NCBI GenBank assembly: GCA_946184295.1
Contig: CAMHEZ010000014.1
Coordinates: forward strand, 1-57,621
DNA: 57,621 nt
Direction of reading: 5' to 3'
From: an uncultured Clostridia bacterium
GTDB lineage: Bacteria > Bacillota > Clostridia > Oscillospirales > Acutalibacteraceae
The notes beneath the pieces are model-generated. The model searched no databases and was not told the DNA's origin. It worked only from the letters and a program-made list of their open reading frames with translations. Numbering within the stretch: the stretch's first letter is position 1; the number at the start of each line of letters is the position of its first letter. The translations under genes were made by a program, and so were the position numbers. Below are positions 15,307 through 22,423 of the stretch, one piece after another.

Positions 15307-16067
15307 TTTGCGATACCGTAAAGGACTTGCTTCCGCTCTATGTCGATCATCTGACGAGCGAAGCGTCGAATGAATCCATTGACGCTCATCTTGCCGAGTG
15401 CGCGGATTGCAGAACGGCGCTGACACAAATGACGGAACAAGTAGAAGTGGAGGCGGCACCCGAAGTGGAAAATTTCAAAAAATATTTATACAAATCGAAG
15501 TGGTCAATTTTTTATTGGGTCATGGGCAGTCTGGCTATCATTGCCATCATCACCTGTTTTATTGTCAATATCGCGGTAGAACAGCGGCTGTCATGGTCAC
15601 TGATTGTGTTAGGCGGCATTATTACGGCGTACTTGCCCGTATATGTGGCGATTGAAGCGGAAAATCACAAATTTATCAAGGCGGTGGCCGTGCTGAACGG
15701 CTGTGTATTTGGTCTGCTACTGCTGATACAGGCGGTGGTGTACGGCGTGATGGGCATCGGTTCGATGTGGATTTGGCGCATTGGCCTGCCGATTGCCTTG
15801 TTGTGGTCGGCCGTGGTGTGGGTGAGTATCCTTTGCCATGTGTGTTTCCAATGGAATCCGATGCTGGCGCTGTCGGTATTATGCTTTTTGGCGGTTCCCG
15901 CCAACGGCCTGACCAATTGGCTGGTGGGGGACTATCACAGCATGGCGGATTTTACCGATAATTTTGTGGTCAACGGCTTGGGCGATTTGATGATTGGCGT
16001 TGTGTTTTTGATAATCGGTTTGGTTTTTCAAATGAAAAGAGGAAAAGCGCAGAAAGAGCGCGTGTAA
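15291..16067 (+). CDS. Zinc-finger anti-sigma factor, multi-pass membrane protein
   Basis: A 258-residue protein with an N-terminal zf-HC2 domain (CDTVKDLLPLYVD and HLAECADCRTAL, giving the His-x3-Cys-x2-Cys zinc site) followed by about six hydrophobic segments. Family logic: the cytosolic zinc domain holds the sigma factor encoded just upstream until a membrane signal is sensed. ATG 15291 follows AAAGGAAG (15277-15284) and lies inside the sigma gene. In many such proteins of Firmicutes the membrane part has no described ligand. A terminator follows. Confidence 0.88.
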   Translation: MEQKLVCDTVKDLLPLYVDHLTSEASNESIDAHLAECADCRTALTQMTEQVEVEAAPEVENFKKYLYKSKWSIFYWVMGSLAIIAIITCFIVNIAVEQRLSWSLIVLGGIITAYLPVYVAIEAENHKFIKAVAVLNGCVFGLLLLIQAVVYGVMGIGSMWIWRIGLPIALLWSAVVWVSILCHVCFQWNPMLALSVLCFLAVPANGLTNWLVGDYHSMADFTDNFVVNGLGDLMIGVVFLIIGLVFQMKRGKAQKERV

Positions 16068-16085
16068 AATTAAGATTGAAAAATT

Positions 16086-16139
16086 AAAAAATCTGCCGTC
16101 GTGCGGCTATGCTGAAAAGCTGCACGGCGGCGGATTTTT
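16086..16139 (+). terminator. Rho-independent terminator after anti-sigma gene
   Basis: AAATCTGCCGTCGTGC and GCACGGCGGCGGATTTTT pair with G-T wobbles; T5 tail. Confidence 0.8.
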
Positions 16140-16154
16140 GTTATGGTGATGTAT

Positions 16155-16199
16155 CTTACGCAGAAAAAAATACCTCTTGCGCAAGGGATACTTGCGTAA
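16155..16199. promoter_or_regulatory. Candidate LytTR operator repeats
   Basis: Three related 9-10-mers: CTTACGCAG (16155-16163), CTTGCGCAAG (16176-16185) and CTTGCGTAA (16191-16199). The first two start 21 bp apart, two helical turns; the third overlaps the -35 box. LytTR proteins bind imperfect direct repeats, so autoregulation of the next gene is plausible but unproven. Confidence 0.5.
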
Positions 16200-16220
16200 T
16201 TGGAATCAATCGTGTATGAT
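16192..16220 (+). promoter_or_regulatory. Promoter of LytTR-DUF3021-ABC operon
   Basis: TTGCGT (16192-16197), 17-nt spacer, TATGAT (16215-16220). The predicted transcript begins near 16227, which excludes the upstream in-frame TTG at 16200 as start of the LytTR gene. Confidence 0.65.
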
Positions 16221-16256
16221 ACATACAGCAAGAAAAACGGCGGGGCAGGTGGGAAG

Positions 16257-16697
16257 TTGAAAATTACGTTACATCAAATCGAAAAGGGCGAGGACGAGGT
16301 CATCGTCAAATACCTCGAAATGAACGAGCTGGTGGAGGACATTGTGCGGGTGGCGAGCGGCAGTGAGGAAAAAATCCCGTGCAGCCGCGACAATACCAAG
16401 TGTTTGGTGTCGGTGCGGGATATTCTGTACGCCGAGAGCGTGGATCGCGCGACCTTTGTATATACCAAAGAAGGCGTTTACCGCACCGCGTATTCGCTGC
16501 AGCGTCTGGAGACAGCCTATATCGGACGGGGCTTCTTCCGCTGCTCCAAGTCCATGCTCATCTGCATCTACCGCATTGCCGCGCTGAAAAGCGAAGCGGG
16601 CGGCCGCATTGACGCGACGATGGAGAACGGAGAACACGTCATCATCTCCCGCAAATACGCCAAGGCGCTGCGGCGGGAATTGAAGGGGGAGGATTGA
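16257..16697 (+). CDS. LytTR-domain transcription regulator
   Basis: About 146 residues with a LytTR DNA-binding domain over the C-terminal two thirds: DILYAESVDRATFVYTKEGV, FFRCSKSMLICIYRI and MENGEHVIISRKYAKALRR match the family. There is no receiver domain, so it is of the LytTR-regulatory-system type paired with a membrane inhibitor (as in the HdrR/HdrM and BrsR/BrsM pairs of streptococci). Start is TTG 16257 (LKITLHQIEKGED), the position where homologues begin MKI; GGTGGGA lies just before it. The DUF3021 gene follows after 3 nt. Confidence 0.88.
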   Translation: MKITLHQIEKGEDEVIVKYLEMNELVEDIVRVASGSEEKIPCSRDNTKCLVSVRDILYAESVDRATFVYTKEGVYRTAYSLQRLETAYIGRGFFRCSKSMLICIYRIAALKSEAGGRIDATMENGEHVIISRKYAKALRRELKGED

Positions 16698-16700
16698 ACC

Positions 16701-17165
16701 ATGAAAAAACGGATTGCCGGTCTTTTCAAAACCTACCTGCGGCATGAAATTGACATCGACTTCAAGGCCTGTACCTATTTTTTCTGCATGACGTTCTTTT
16801 ATTGCGTGGTACAGTGGGTGCATCATGAGGACAGCGTTAAAATTCTCACGCTGGCGGAAATTCTGGGGACAAATTACCTTATCTGCTATGTGCAGACCTA
16901 TCTGTTTCACGACTTCGACGAATCCGACCGGTTCGGCAAAAGTGAATGGCTGGGCATGGCAGTCTGCACAGCGCTGTATGTGCTGGCAAGCCTGCTCTTT
17001 GGCTGGTTCGGGGGAAGCGTTATCGTGACCGCGATTTTTGCGGGATTTGTCGTGCTGTGCTATGTCTGTGTCATGCTGTGCTACATCGTGAAGCGGCGGC
17101 TTGACACACGGCGATTAAATCATATGCTGGAGCTTTACAAGCAAAACGAAGGGAGAAATGACTGA
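16701..17165 (+). CDS. DUF3021-type membrane protein, probable inhibitor of the LytTR regulator
   Basis: A 154-residue protein with four hydrophobic segments (about residues 24-42, 53-72, 83-103, 108-130) and a charged C-terminal tail, the plan of DUF3021 proteins. In streptococcal LytTR regulatory systems such proteins hold the regulator inactive at the membrane; the same is inferred here from gene order. GGGGGAGG precedes ATG 16701, and its stop overlaps the ATG of the ABC ATPase (TGATG), so the four genes 16257-18849 form one translationally coupled unit. Confidence 0.75.
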   Translation: MKKRIAGLFKTYLRHEIDIDFKACTYFFCMTFFYCVVQWVHHEDSVKILTLAEILGTNYLICYVQTYLFHDFDESDRFGKSEWLGMAVCTALYVLASLLFGWFGGSVIVTAIFAGFVVLCYVCVMLCYIVKRRLDTRRLNHMLELYKQNEGRND

Positions 17166-18043
17166 TGGAAGAAATGGAAAAAGCCATTATGATTGACGGT
17201 CTGACCAAGACCTACGGCAAAAGCCGGGGCATTGACAACCTGACATTTGATGTGGCGGCAGGGGAGATTTTCGGTTTTCTCGGTCCAAACGGCGCGGGCA
17301 AGTCCACGACGATCCGCTGCCTGCTGGGGTTGATTCAGCCGACCGGCGGCAGTGCGTCGGTTCTCGGGAAGGACATTGTACGAGAGCATAGGGATATCAT
17401 GAAAAACGTGGGGTATATGCCCTCGGAAACCATGTTCTATCCCAATATGCGTGCGGGCGAGGTGATTCAATTTGCCGCCAAGGTGAGAGGATTGGACTGC
17501 ACACAGGAGGCCGCCATGCTCTGCGAACGTCTGAAAGTAGACGTCAACAAGAAAATTCGCGAGCTGTCGCTGGGCAACCGCAAGAAGATTGCCATCGTTT
17601 GCGCCATGCAGCACAAGCCCAAGCTCTTCATTTTTGATGAGCCGACATCGGGTCTTGACCCGCTGATTCAGGCGGAGTTTTTCGCGCTGGTGCGGGAATA
17701 CAACGCGCAGGGCGCGACCTGCTTCCTGTCGTCGCATGTGCTGCCGGAGGTTCGAAAATACTGCGGCCGTGCGGCGATTATCCGGGACGGCAAGCTCATT
17801 ACAGTGGATTCGCTCGACAAGCTCACCCATACCAATGCCAAGCTGGTCAAGGTGGAGGGTGTGAGCGACATTGCTCTTGACGGAATCTCACAGGTCAGGC
17901 GCCATACCGACGGACTGGAATTTGTCTACAGCGGCGCAATCAGCGCGCTGCTGGACGCGCTGCAAGGGCTGCCGATTCGCGATCTGGCCATCGAGGAGCC
18001 GTCTCTGGAAGAAATCTTCATGCACTACTATGATGAAAATTGA
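17165..18043 (+). CDS. ABC transporter ATP-binding protein
   Basis: A 292-residue ATPase of an ABC-2 type exporter. Walker A GPNGAGKS (about residues 40-47), Walker B with catalytic Glu LFIFDEPTSGLD, a signature motif ELSLGNRKK instead of the canonical LSGGQ (normal in this subfamily), and H-loop SSHVLPEV. The ~75 C-terminal residues form the usual extra domain ending EEPSLEEIFMHYY. It partners with the permease encoded 14 nt downstream. Resistance to a peptide or lipid-active agent is a common role of LytTR-linked exporters, but no substrate can be read. Confidence 0.93.
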   Translation: MEEMEKAIMIDGLTKTYGKSRGIDNLTFDVAAGEIFGFLGPNGAGKSTTIRCLLGLIQPTGGSASVLGKDIVREHRDIMKNVGYMPSETMFYPNMRAGEVIQFAAKVRGLDCTQEAAMLCERLKVDVNKKIRELSLGNRKKIAIVCAMQHKPKLFIFDEPTSGLDPLIQAEFFALVREYNAQGATCFLSSHVLPEVRKYCGRAAIIRDGKLITVDSLDKLTHTNAKLVKVEGVSDIALDGISQVRRHTDGLEFVYSGAISALLDALQGLPIRDLAIEEPSLEEIFMHYYDEN

Positions 18044-18057
18044 CGGAGGTAACTGCC

Positions 18058-18849
18058 ATGACCCTGTATTTTCACGAATTGAAATCCAACCGCCTGAGCT
18101 TCTGGATCTGGTTGCTGAGCGTGGCGGCGTTCAGCTGCGGCACGATCTTTCTGTTCCCCATGACCAAGGAGTCCATGGGTGACCTTTCCGACGCGTTCGC
18201 GAGTATGGGCGGCTTTTCGTCGGCCTTCGGCATGGACCAGCTATCCATTGCGACGCTGGAAGGGTTCTTCGGCACTGAAATCGGCACGATCTTTGCCTTG
18301 GGAGGCGGTATGTATGCCGCGCTGCTGGGCATCGGTATGCTGGCCAAGGAGGAAGGCGGCCACACCGCCGAATTTCTGCATACCCTCACGATTGGCCGCT
18401 GTGGCATTGTCACCGGCAAGCTGCTGGCGTCTCTGACGCTGCTTACGCTGTTTGACCTGCTGAACTTCGGCGCGTTTCTCGCCTCCATCGCGCTGGTGAA
18501 TGAGAGCATGAGCATGACTTCGCTGGCGGGCTATATGCTAGCGCAGTACCTTTGCCAGATTGAAATTTTCTCAATCTGCTTTGCGATTTCCGCCTGTCTC
18601 AGGCGCAGCAGCCTTGGCGTGGGACTGGGTCTCGCGTTGGTGCTGTATGTGCTGGATATCATGGGCCGAATTGCCGATGAAACGGAGTTTCTGCGGCATG
18701 TCACGCCGTTCGGTTTTTCCAACGCGACGGATATCTTCGTCAATGAAGGCCGCATAGAGACCCTTCCCGCTGTCATCGGCGGCGCAGTGGCCGTAATGGG
18801 TATTGTGACTGCCTACTGTGTCTATGCAAAAAGAGATATCAGCGCGTAA
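18058..18849 (+). CDS. ABC-2 type transporter permease
   Basis: A 263-residue membrane protein with six hydrophobic segments, starting MTLYFHELKSNRLSFWIWLL as in ABC-2 permeases and with a KEEGGHTAEFLHTLTIGR segment (cytosolic loop that contacts the ATPase). GGAGGT (18045-18050) sets the start at ATG 18058; the upstream in-frame ATG at 18040 has no ribosome site and overlaps the ATPase stop. Forms the exporter with the preceding ATPase. Confidence 0.9.
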   Translation: MTLYFHELKSNRLSFWIWLLSVAAFSCGTIFLFPMTKESMGDLSDAFASMGGFSSAFGMDQLSIATLEGFFGTEIGTIFALGGGMYAALLGIGMLAKEEGGHTAEFLHTLTIGRCGIVTGKLLASLTLLTLFDLLNFGAFLASIALVNESMSMTSLAGYMLAQYLCQIEIFSICFAISACLRRSSLGVGLGLALVLYVLDIMGRIADETEFLRHVTPFGFSNATDIFVNEGRIETLPAVIGGAVAVMGIVTAYCVYAKRDISA

Positions 18850-18902
18850 TTCCCCATACACGAAACAAGCCGTCCTCACATAGTATGTATTGCGGGGAAT
18901 TT
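18848..18902. other. Inverted repeat downstream of ABC permease
   Basis: AATTCCCC (18848-18855) and GGGGAATT (18894-18901) are exact complements separated by 38 nt and followed by TT. It could be a weak terminator. No convincing promoter for the next gene was found in the remaining space. Confidence 0.4.
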
Positions 18903-18938
18903 TCCGTCGCAAATACAGTTTACAGGAGGACATCATCT

Positions 18939-19835
18939 ATGGGTGAAAAGAATTGTCAGTCTGTGGGTGCGGGCAATCTGGGCAGCAACAGCGGTGCCTG
19001 CCCAGAGAGACCGCGCAGAGATTGCTTTAAGGAAGCCGTGTGCATCAACGCGGGCAGAGTGTACGACGCCTGCCGCGACAGAGAGTGCTTGGAGGACATA
19101 CAGGTATTTTTCGTCGAGCGCGATCAGGACATTATCAACAATGCGCTGGGCGTGAAGCTCAAATCCGCCGAGGTTATGAACGTGCTGATTGACACCGAGC
19201 CGGTACCGTTCAACCGCGGCTACTACTCGGTAGACATCACCATCTATTTCTGCGTCAAGCTGGATGTGACGGTCTCGCCGATCAGCCCGTCCTGCGAAGT
19301 GCGCGGCCTGAGCATCTACAACAAGAAGGCCATTCTCTACGGCAGTGAGGGCAGCGTCAAGGTATTCAGCTCGGATTTCGTGTGCGGCGACGACGACGAT
19401 CAGAACATGCCGGCGGGCAACCTGCCGCGCGCCACGGTTCAGATTGCCGAGCCGATCGGCCTGGGCGCCAAGCTGGTGCCCGCGTGTGACATGAATTATT
19501 GCTGCTGCTGTGTGCCAAATCGCGTGGCAAGAATGTTTGCGGGCAGCTTCGATCACAGAATGGCCGAGAAATCTGTCAAGGTCACGCTGGGTGTATTCAT
19601 GATTATCCAGCTCGAAAGACAGGTGCAGATGCTCGTTCCCGTGTACGACTTCTGTATGCCGGATAAGATTTGCGCGGACGCGGCCAACGAAAGCCCCTGC
19701 GACCTCTTCAAGAAGATCAGCTTCCCGGCGGACGAATTTTTCCCGCCCAAGGCCGGCGATCTGCATTGCAGCGAGGCACAGATGATGCGCGGCCAGTCGG
19801 TTGGCGCGGGCAACTGCGGCTGCGGTAACGGCTAA
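18939..19835 (+). CDS. Cys-rich conserved clostridial protein of unknown function
   Basis: A 298-residue soluble protein without signal peptide or membrane segment. It has about 22 Cys, with clusters at the N-terminus (CPERPRRDCFKEAVCINAG), a CDMNYCCCCVP run near residue 190 and NCGCGNG at the end. I recall similar proteins in many clostridia (EPVPFNRGYYSVDI, LYGSEGSVKVFSS, VTLGVFMIIQLERQVQ, NPCDLF/SPCDLF and DEFFPP blocks), none with a known role; I could not check this. The motif SVGAGN occurs both at residues 7-12 and near the C-terminus, so the two ends share sequence. AGGAGGA (18924-18930) precedes the ATG. Metal binding or a spore-coat role are guesses only. Confidence 0.75.
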   Translation: MGEKNCQSVGAGNLGSNSGACPERPRRDCFKEAVCINAGRVYDACRDRECLEDIQVFFVERDQDIINNALGVKLKSAEVMNVLIDTEPVPFNRGYYSVDITIYFCVKLDVTVSPISPSCEVRGLSIYNKKAILYGSEGSVKVFSSDFVCGDDDDQNMPAGNLPRATVQIAEPIGLGAKLVPACDMNYCCCCVPNRVARMFAGSFDHRMAEKSVKVTLGVFMIIQLERQVQMLVPVYDFCMPDKICADAANESPCDLFKKISFPADEFFPPKAGDLHCSEAQMMRGQSVGAGNCGCGNG

Positions 19836-20010
19836 AGGCAAGCGGAGCTACAAGGGGAGTCCAGGGGGTGCTGGCACCTCCTGGCGAGTCAAGGGCAGCG
19901 CCCTTGCAGGGAGTGGGACAGAGTCCCACAAGCGAAGCCTTAGGCTGAGCGGGCATCACGTGCTTGGATTTTTGATGCAGTCGGGCGAATACAATCGAAG
20001 CTCTGACCAA
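19836..20010 (+). repeat. Structured intergenic repeat, copy 4
   Basis: Starts at the stop codon of the Cys-rich protein gene. Hairpins: I CCAGGGGGTG-ctgg-CACCTCCTGG, II AAGGGC-agc-GCCCTT, III GTGGGAC-aga-GTCCCAC, IV AGCC-tta-GGCT inside GCGA.../...TGAGC. It ends GTCGGGCGAATACA. A terminator follows within 20 nt, so the repeat is the 3' untranslated region of that gene. Confidence 0.85.
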
Positions 20011-20029
20011 AACGGATATCCTGTGTATA

Positions 20030-20096
20030 AGACAAAAGACAGCGCTTTTATAAGTTGTGAATAGTCACAATCTAACAAAAGCACTGTCTTTTGTCT
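20030..20096. terminator. Bidirectional terminator between convergent genes
   Basis: AGACAAAAGACAG (20030-20042) and CTGTCTTTTGTCT (20084-20096) are exact complements; inner GCTTTT/AAAAGC and TTGTGA/TCACAA also pair. It serves both the Cys-rich gene and mutY. Confidence 0.8.
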
Positions 20097-20110
20097 GTTC
20101 TTAAAAGAAA

Positions 20111-21193
20111 TCATTTGCCGGGTATGTCCTTCATGAAATATTGAAACGCCGTGGGCAGCGGGTAGGTTTCCGCCAGTTCCTGCGGCGTGACCCAGAGAAA
20201 ACGGCTGTTTTCTTGGGGGACTGTAATCAGATATCCCTTCATAAACCAGTCAATATGGGTAAAAGCGTGCTTCGCTTCTCCCAGCGGGACAATTGTTGTC
20301 GGACACAACGCCCATTCCCGCAGAACACCATTTACTTTCTCCGGCACTGTAAAATCCGTTACATTGGGCAGTTGATACAGACCGGAAAGCAGCCCCTTCT
20401 CAGGGCGTTTCTCAATAGCGATTTTTCCGGCGGGTGTGAGCATGACAAACACAGTTTTATCTTCCCGTCTGCGCTTTGTTTTTTTGATACGCACGGGAAT
20501 TTCCGCTGTCAGATTTTGATGATGAGCGACGCAGATTTCATGCAGTGGGCACTCCTTGCACAGCGGTTCGCCGCCGGGCAGGCAGACAAGCTCCCCCAGT
20601 TCCATGAGCGCTTCGTTAAAGTCGCCTGACGCTTCCGGGAGAACGGCTTGCAGCAGCGCGGTAATTTCCCGTTTGGTTTCAGGCAGCAGTACGTCCTTTC
20701 GACTGCCGATGACCCGCGAGATCACGCGGAGGACATTCCCGTCCACGGCGGTGACTTTTTCGTCAAAGCAGATAGAGGCAACCGCCCCCGCCGTATACGC
20801 GCCGACGCCGGGCAGCTCAAGCCATTCGCGATAGGTGCGCGGAAATTCACCCCCGTAATCCTGCATGATGACCTGCGCGGCCTTTTTGAGATTTCTGGCG
20901 CGACTGTAGTAGCCCAGTCCTTCCCAGAGCTTCAGAAGCGCGTCCTCAGGGACTTCGCTCAGGCTTGCGACGTCAGGTAGTGCCGTCATAAAACGGGTAT
21001 AATATTTTTTGACGGCCTCGATGCGGGTCTGCTGGAGCATGATTTCCGAAACCCAGACATGATAGGGCTGACGGTCTTCCCGCCACGGCAGCTCCCGCCG
21101 ATTGGCGGCAAACCAAGCCAGCAGCGGCTTGACGATAAAGGGCAGTATATGAGTATCATTTGGCTTGTTTGGCTTGTTTGGCTTGTTTGGCAT
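20111..21193 (-). CDS. mutY: A/G-specific adenine DNA glycosylase
   Basis: Removes adenine mispaired with 8-oxoguanine (base excision repair). 360 residues. Seen: SEIMLQQTRIEAV with the catalytic Glu, helix-hairpin-helix LPGVGAYTAGAVASI, VDGNVLRV with the catalytic Asp, the [4Fe-4S] cluster loop C-x7-C-x2-C-x5-C in CLPGGEPLCKECPLHEIC, and a C-terminal NUDIX-like domain that reads 8-oxoG (KRPEKGLLSGLYQLPN). Start at 21193, where GGGAGA lies 9 nt upstream. Codons 2-11 encode NKP repeats from a 9-bp tandem repeat, an unusual low-complexity tail for MutY. A dedicated promoter lies upstream. Confidence 0.95.
   Translation of the reverse strand: MPNKPNKPNKPNDTHILPFIVKPLLAWFAANRRELPWREDRQPYHVWVSEIMLQQTRIEAVKKYYTRFMTALPDVASLSEVPEDALLKLWEGLGYYSRARNLKKAAQVIMQDYGGEFPRTYREWLELPGVGAYTAGAVASICFDEKVTAVDGNVLRVISRVIGSRKDVLLPETKREITALLQAVLPEASGDFNEALMELGELVCLPGGEPLCKECPLHEICVAHHQNLTAEIPVRIKKTKRRREDKTVFVMLTPAGKIAIEKRPEKGLLSGLYQLPNVTDFTVPEKVNGVLREWALCPTTIVPLGEAKHAFTHIDWFMKGYLITVPQENSRFLWVTPQELAETYPLPTAFQYFMKDIPGK
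21159..21191. repeat. 9-bp tandem repeat in the start of mutY
   Basis: TTTGGCTTG occurs three times in a row plus a partial TTTGGC. On the coding strand it yields the Asn-Lys-Pro units directly after the start Met. The copy number can change by slippage without a frameshift. Confidence 0.9.
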
Positions 21194-21230
21194 AGCGTTG
21201 TATCTCCCATAAATTTGTTGTACCATGAAA

Positions 21231-21259
21231 ATGATACAATAAAACCGCACGAAAGGCAA
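21231..21259 (-). promoter_or_regulatory. Promoter of mutY
   Basis: Minus strand TTGCCT, 17-nt spacer, TATCAT (plus-strand ATGATA 21231-21236 and AGGCAA 21254-21259). Confidence 0.6.
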
Positions 21260-21292
21260 CCGAAAAAATTTGCAAATTTTTGAAAAAAGTCC

Positions 21293-21323
21293 TTGACTCT
21301 CTCCCAACGTCATGGTTTATGAT
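21293..21323 (+). promoter_or_regulatory. MerR-type promoter with 19-nt spacer
   Basis: TTGACT (21293-21298) and TATGAT (21318-21323) are 19 nt apart, the over-long spacing that MerR-family activators correct by DNA untwisting. The spacer CTCTCCC...TGGTTTA has imperfect dyad character, like TipAL/BmrR-class operators. It implies that the regulator encoded next activates itself. Confidence 0.65.
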
Positions 21324-21356
21324 ATAAAGCACACGGGAAAACAGATCAGGAGGCCG

Positions 21357-22106
21357 ATGAGATTGACAGACAAAATGACGGTGCATGAAGTCAGCGAACT
21401 GACAGGCGTAAGCATTCGCACGCTGCGGTATTATGACCAGATCGGGCTGCTGCCGCCGACCGAGGTGACGGAGGCGGGCTATCGGCTGTATGACGATACG
21501 GCACTCTACCGCCTGCAATGTATTATGCTCTTTCGGGAGCTGGAGTTTCCGCTCAAACAAATCAGGGATATCCTGGACAGTTCCGATTTTGACCGCAACC
21601 GAGCGTTGGAACAACAGATTACGCTGCTGGAAATGAAGCGCGAGCATCTGGACAATCTCATCGACCTTGCCCGTGGCATTAAAGGATTGGGGGTGAGAAA
21701 ATTGAATTTTAACGTATTTGACACCAAAAAGATCGACGAATACGCGCGGCAGGCAAAGGAATCGTGGGGACAGACGCCCGAGTACAAGGAATTTGAGCAA
21801 AAATCGGCAGGCCGAACGCAGGAGGAAGACCAAAAGCTGTCGGTCGAATTTATGGGCTTTTTTGCCGAATTTGGCGCGTTGCGTGATTTAGAACCGTCCG
21901 ATGAGAGGGTACAGGCACAGGTGAAGAACATGCAGGATTTTATTACCGAACATCTTTACACCTGCTCCGACAAAATCCTTCTGTGTCTCGGCAAGATGTA
22001 CGCAGGCGGCGGTACGATTTCCGAAAATATTGACAGCGTGGGCGGCGAAGGTACGGCGGCGTTTGCTGCCGCGGCGATAGACGCCTACGTGGCGCGTCGC
22101 CAATGA
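21357..22106 (+). CDS. MerR family regulator with TipAS drug-binding domain
   Basis: About 249 residues: N-terminal MerR winged helix (MTVHEVSELTGVSIRTLRYYDQIGLLPP, shown here as consecutive shorter blocks MTVHEVSEL and VSIRTLRYYDQIGLL), dimerisation helix around residues 80-115, then a TipAS domain (EYARQAKESWGQTPEYKEFE) ending in a globin-like helical bundle. TipAS domains bind thiopeptide and other antibiotics and switch on resistance or efflux genes. No obvious drug exporter follows, so its target may be only itself or lies elsewhere. AGGAGG (21348-21353) is only 3 nt from ATG 21357; TTG 21363 at 9 nt is an alternative start. Confidence 0.88.
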   Translation: MRLTDKMTVHEVSELTGVSIRTLRYYDQIGLLPPTEVTEAGYRLYDDTALYRLQCIMLFRELEFPLKQIRDILDSSDFDRNRALEQQITLLEMKREHLDNLIDLARGIKGLGVRKLNFNVFDTKKIDEYARQAKESWGQTPEYKEFEQKSAGRTQEEDQKLSVEFMGFFAEFGALRDLEPSDERVQAQVKNMQDFITEHLYTCSDKILLCLGKMYAGGGTISENIDSVGGEGTAAFAAAAIDAYVARRQ

Positions 22107-22108
22107 TG

Positions 22109-22151
22109 AAAAACGGCGGACAGAGGAAAATTTCCCTGCCGCCGTTTTTTT
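22109..22151 (+). terminator. Rho-independent terminator after merR gene
   Basis: AAAAACGGCGG...CCGCCGTTTTTTT stem with GGAAAATTTCC at its top and T7 tail. Confidence 0.85.
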
Positions 22152-22153
22152 GC

Positions 22154-22182
22154 GTGACAAAAGGGGAGGGGGGTGATATAAT
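22154..22182 (+). promoter_or_regulatory. Candidate promoter of GH97-DUF445-PfkB operon
   Basis: GTGACA (22154-22159), 17-nt spacer, TATAAT (22177-22182). If used, repeat copy 5 lies inside a ~235-nt 5' leader of the GH97 gene, the only copy in such a place. Confidence 0.6.
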
Positions 22183-22213
22183 GAAAAAAAAGAAACAGAA
22201 AACGCACAGCGCC

Positions 22214-22376
22214 AATTAGCCGCGAATGCGGCGCGGGGTGCAGGGGGCTAGCTCCCTGCCAGGTCAAGGGCAGCGCCCTTGCGGGGCGTGGGGCAGCGCC
22301 CCACGAGGTTGGCTTTGCCAACCGAGCGATACGCATTCAGATTTGCGATGAGGTCGGGCGAATACAGATACAGCCA
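22214..22376 (+). repeat. Structured intergenic repeat, copy 5
   Basis: Hairpins: I CAGGGGGCTAGCTCCCTG, II AAGGGC-agc-GCCCTT, III GTGGGGC-agc-GCCCCAC, IV GGTTGGC-ttt-GCCAACC. It ends GTCGGGCGAATACA. Stem III differs from copies 4 and 6 by a paired change (A-T to G-C), and stem IV is wholly different but fully paired. Confidence 0.85.
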
Positions 22377-22423
22377 ATCATTTTGAGTTGCCTTGCTTCC
22401 GCTGTAGAAAAGAGGGAATTGCC

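Noticed and set aside
22181-22219. A 12-codon frame MKKKKQKTHSAN with a G-rich sequence upstream
   Set aside because: Its ATG overlaps the -10 box of the promoter 22154-22182, so it would lie upstream of the transcript; it ends in repeat copy 5.
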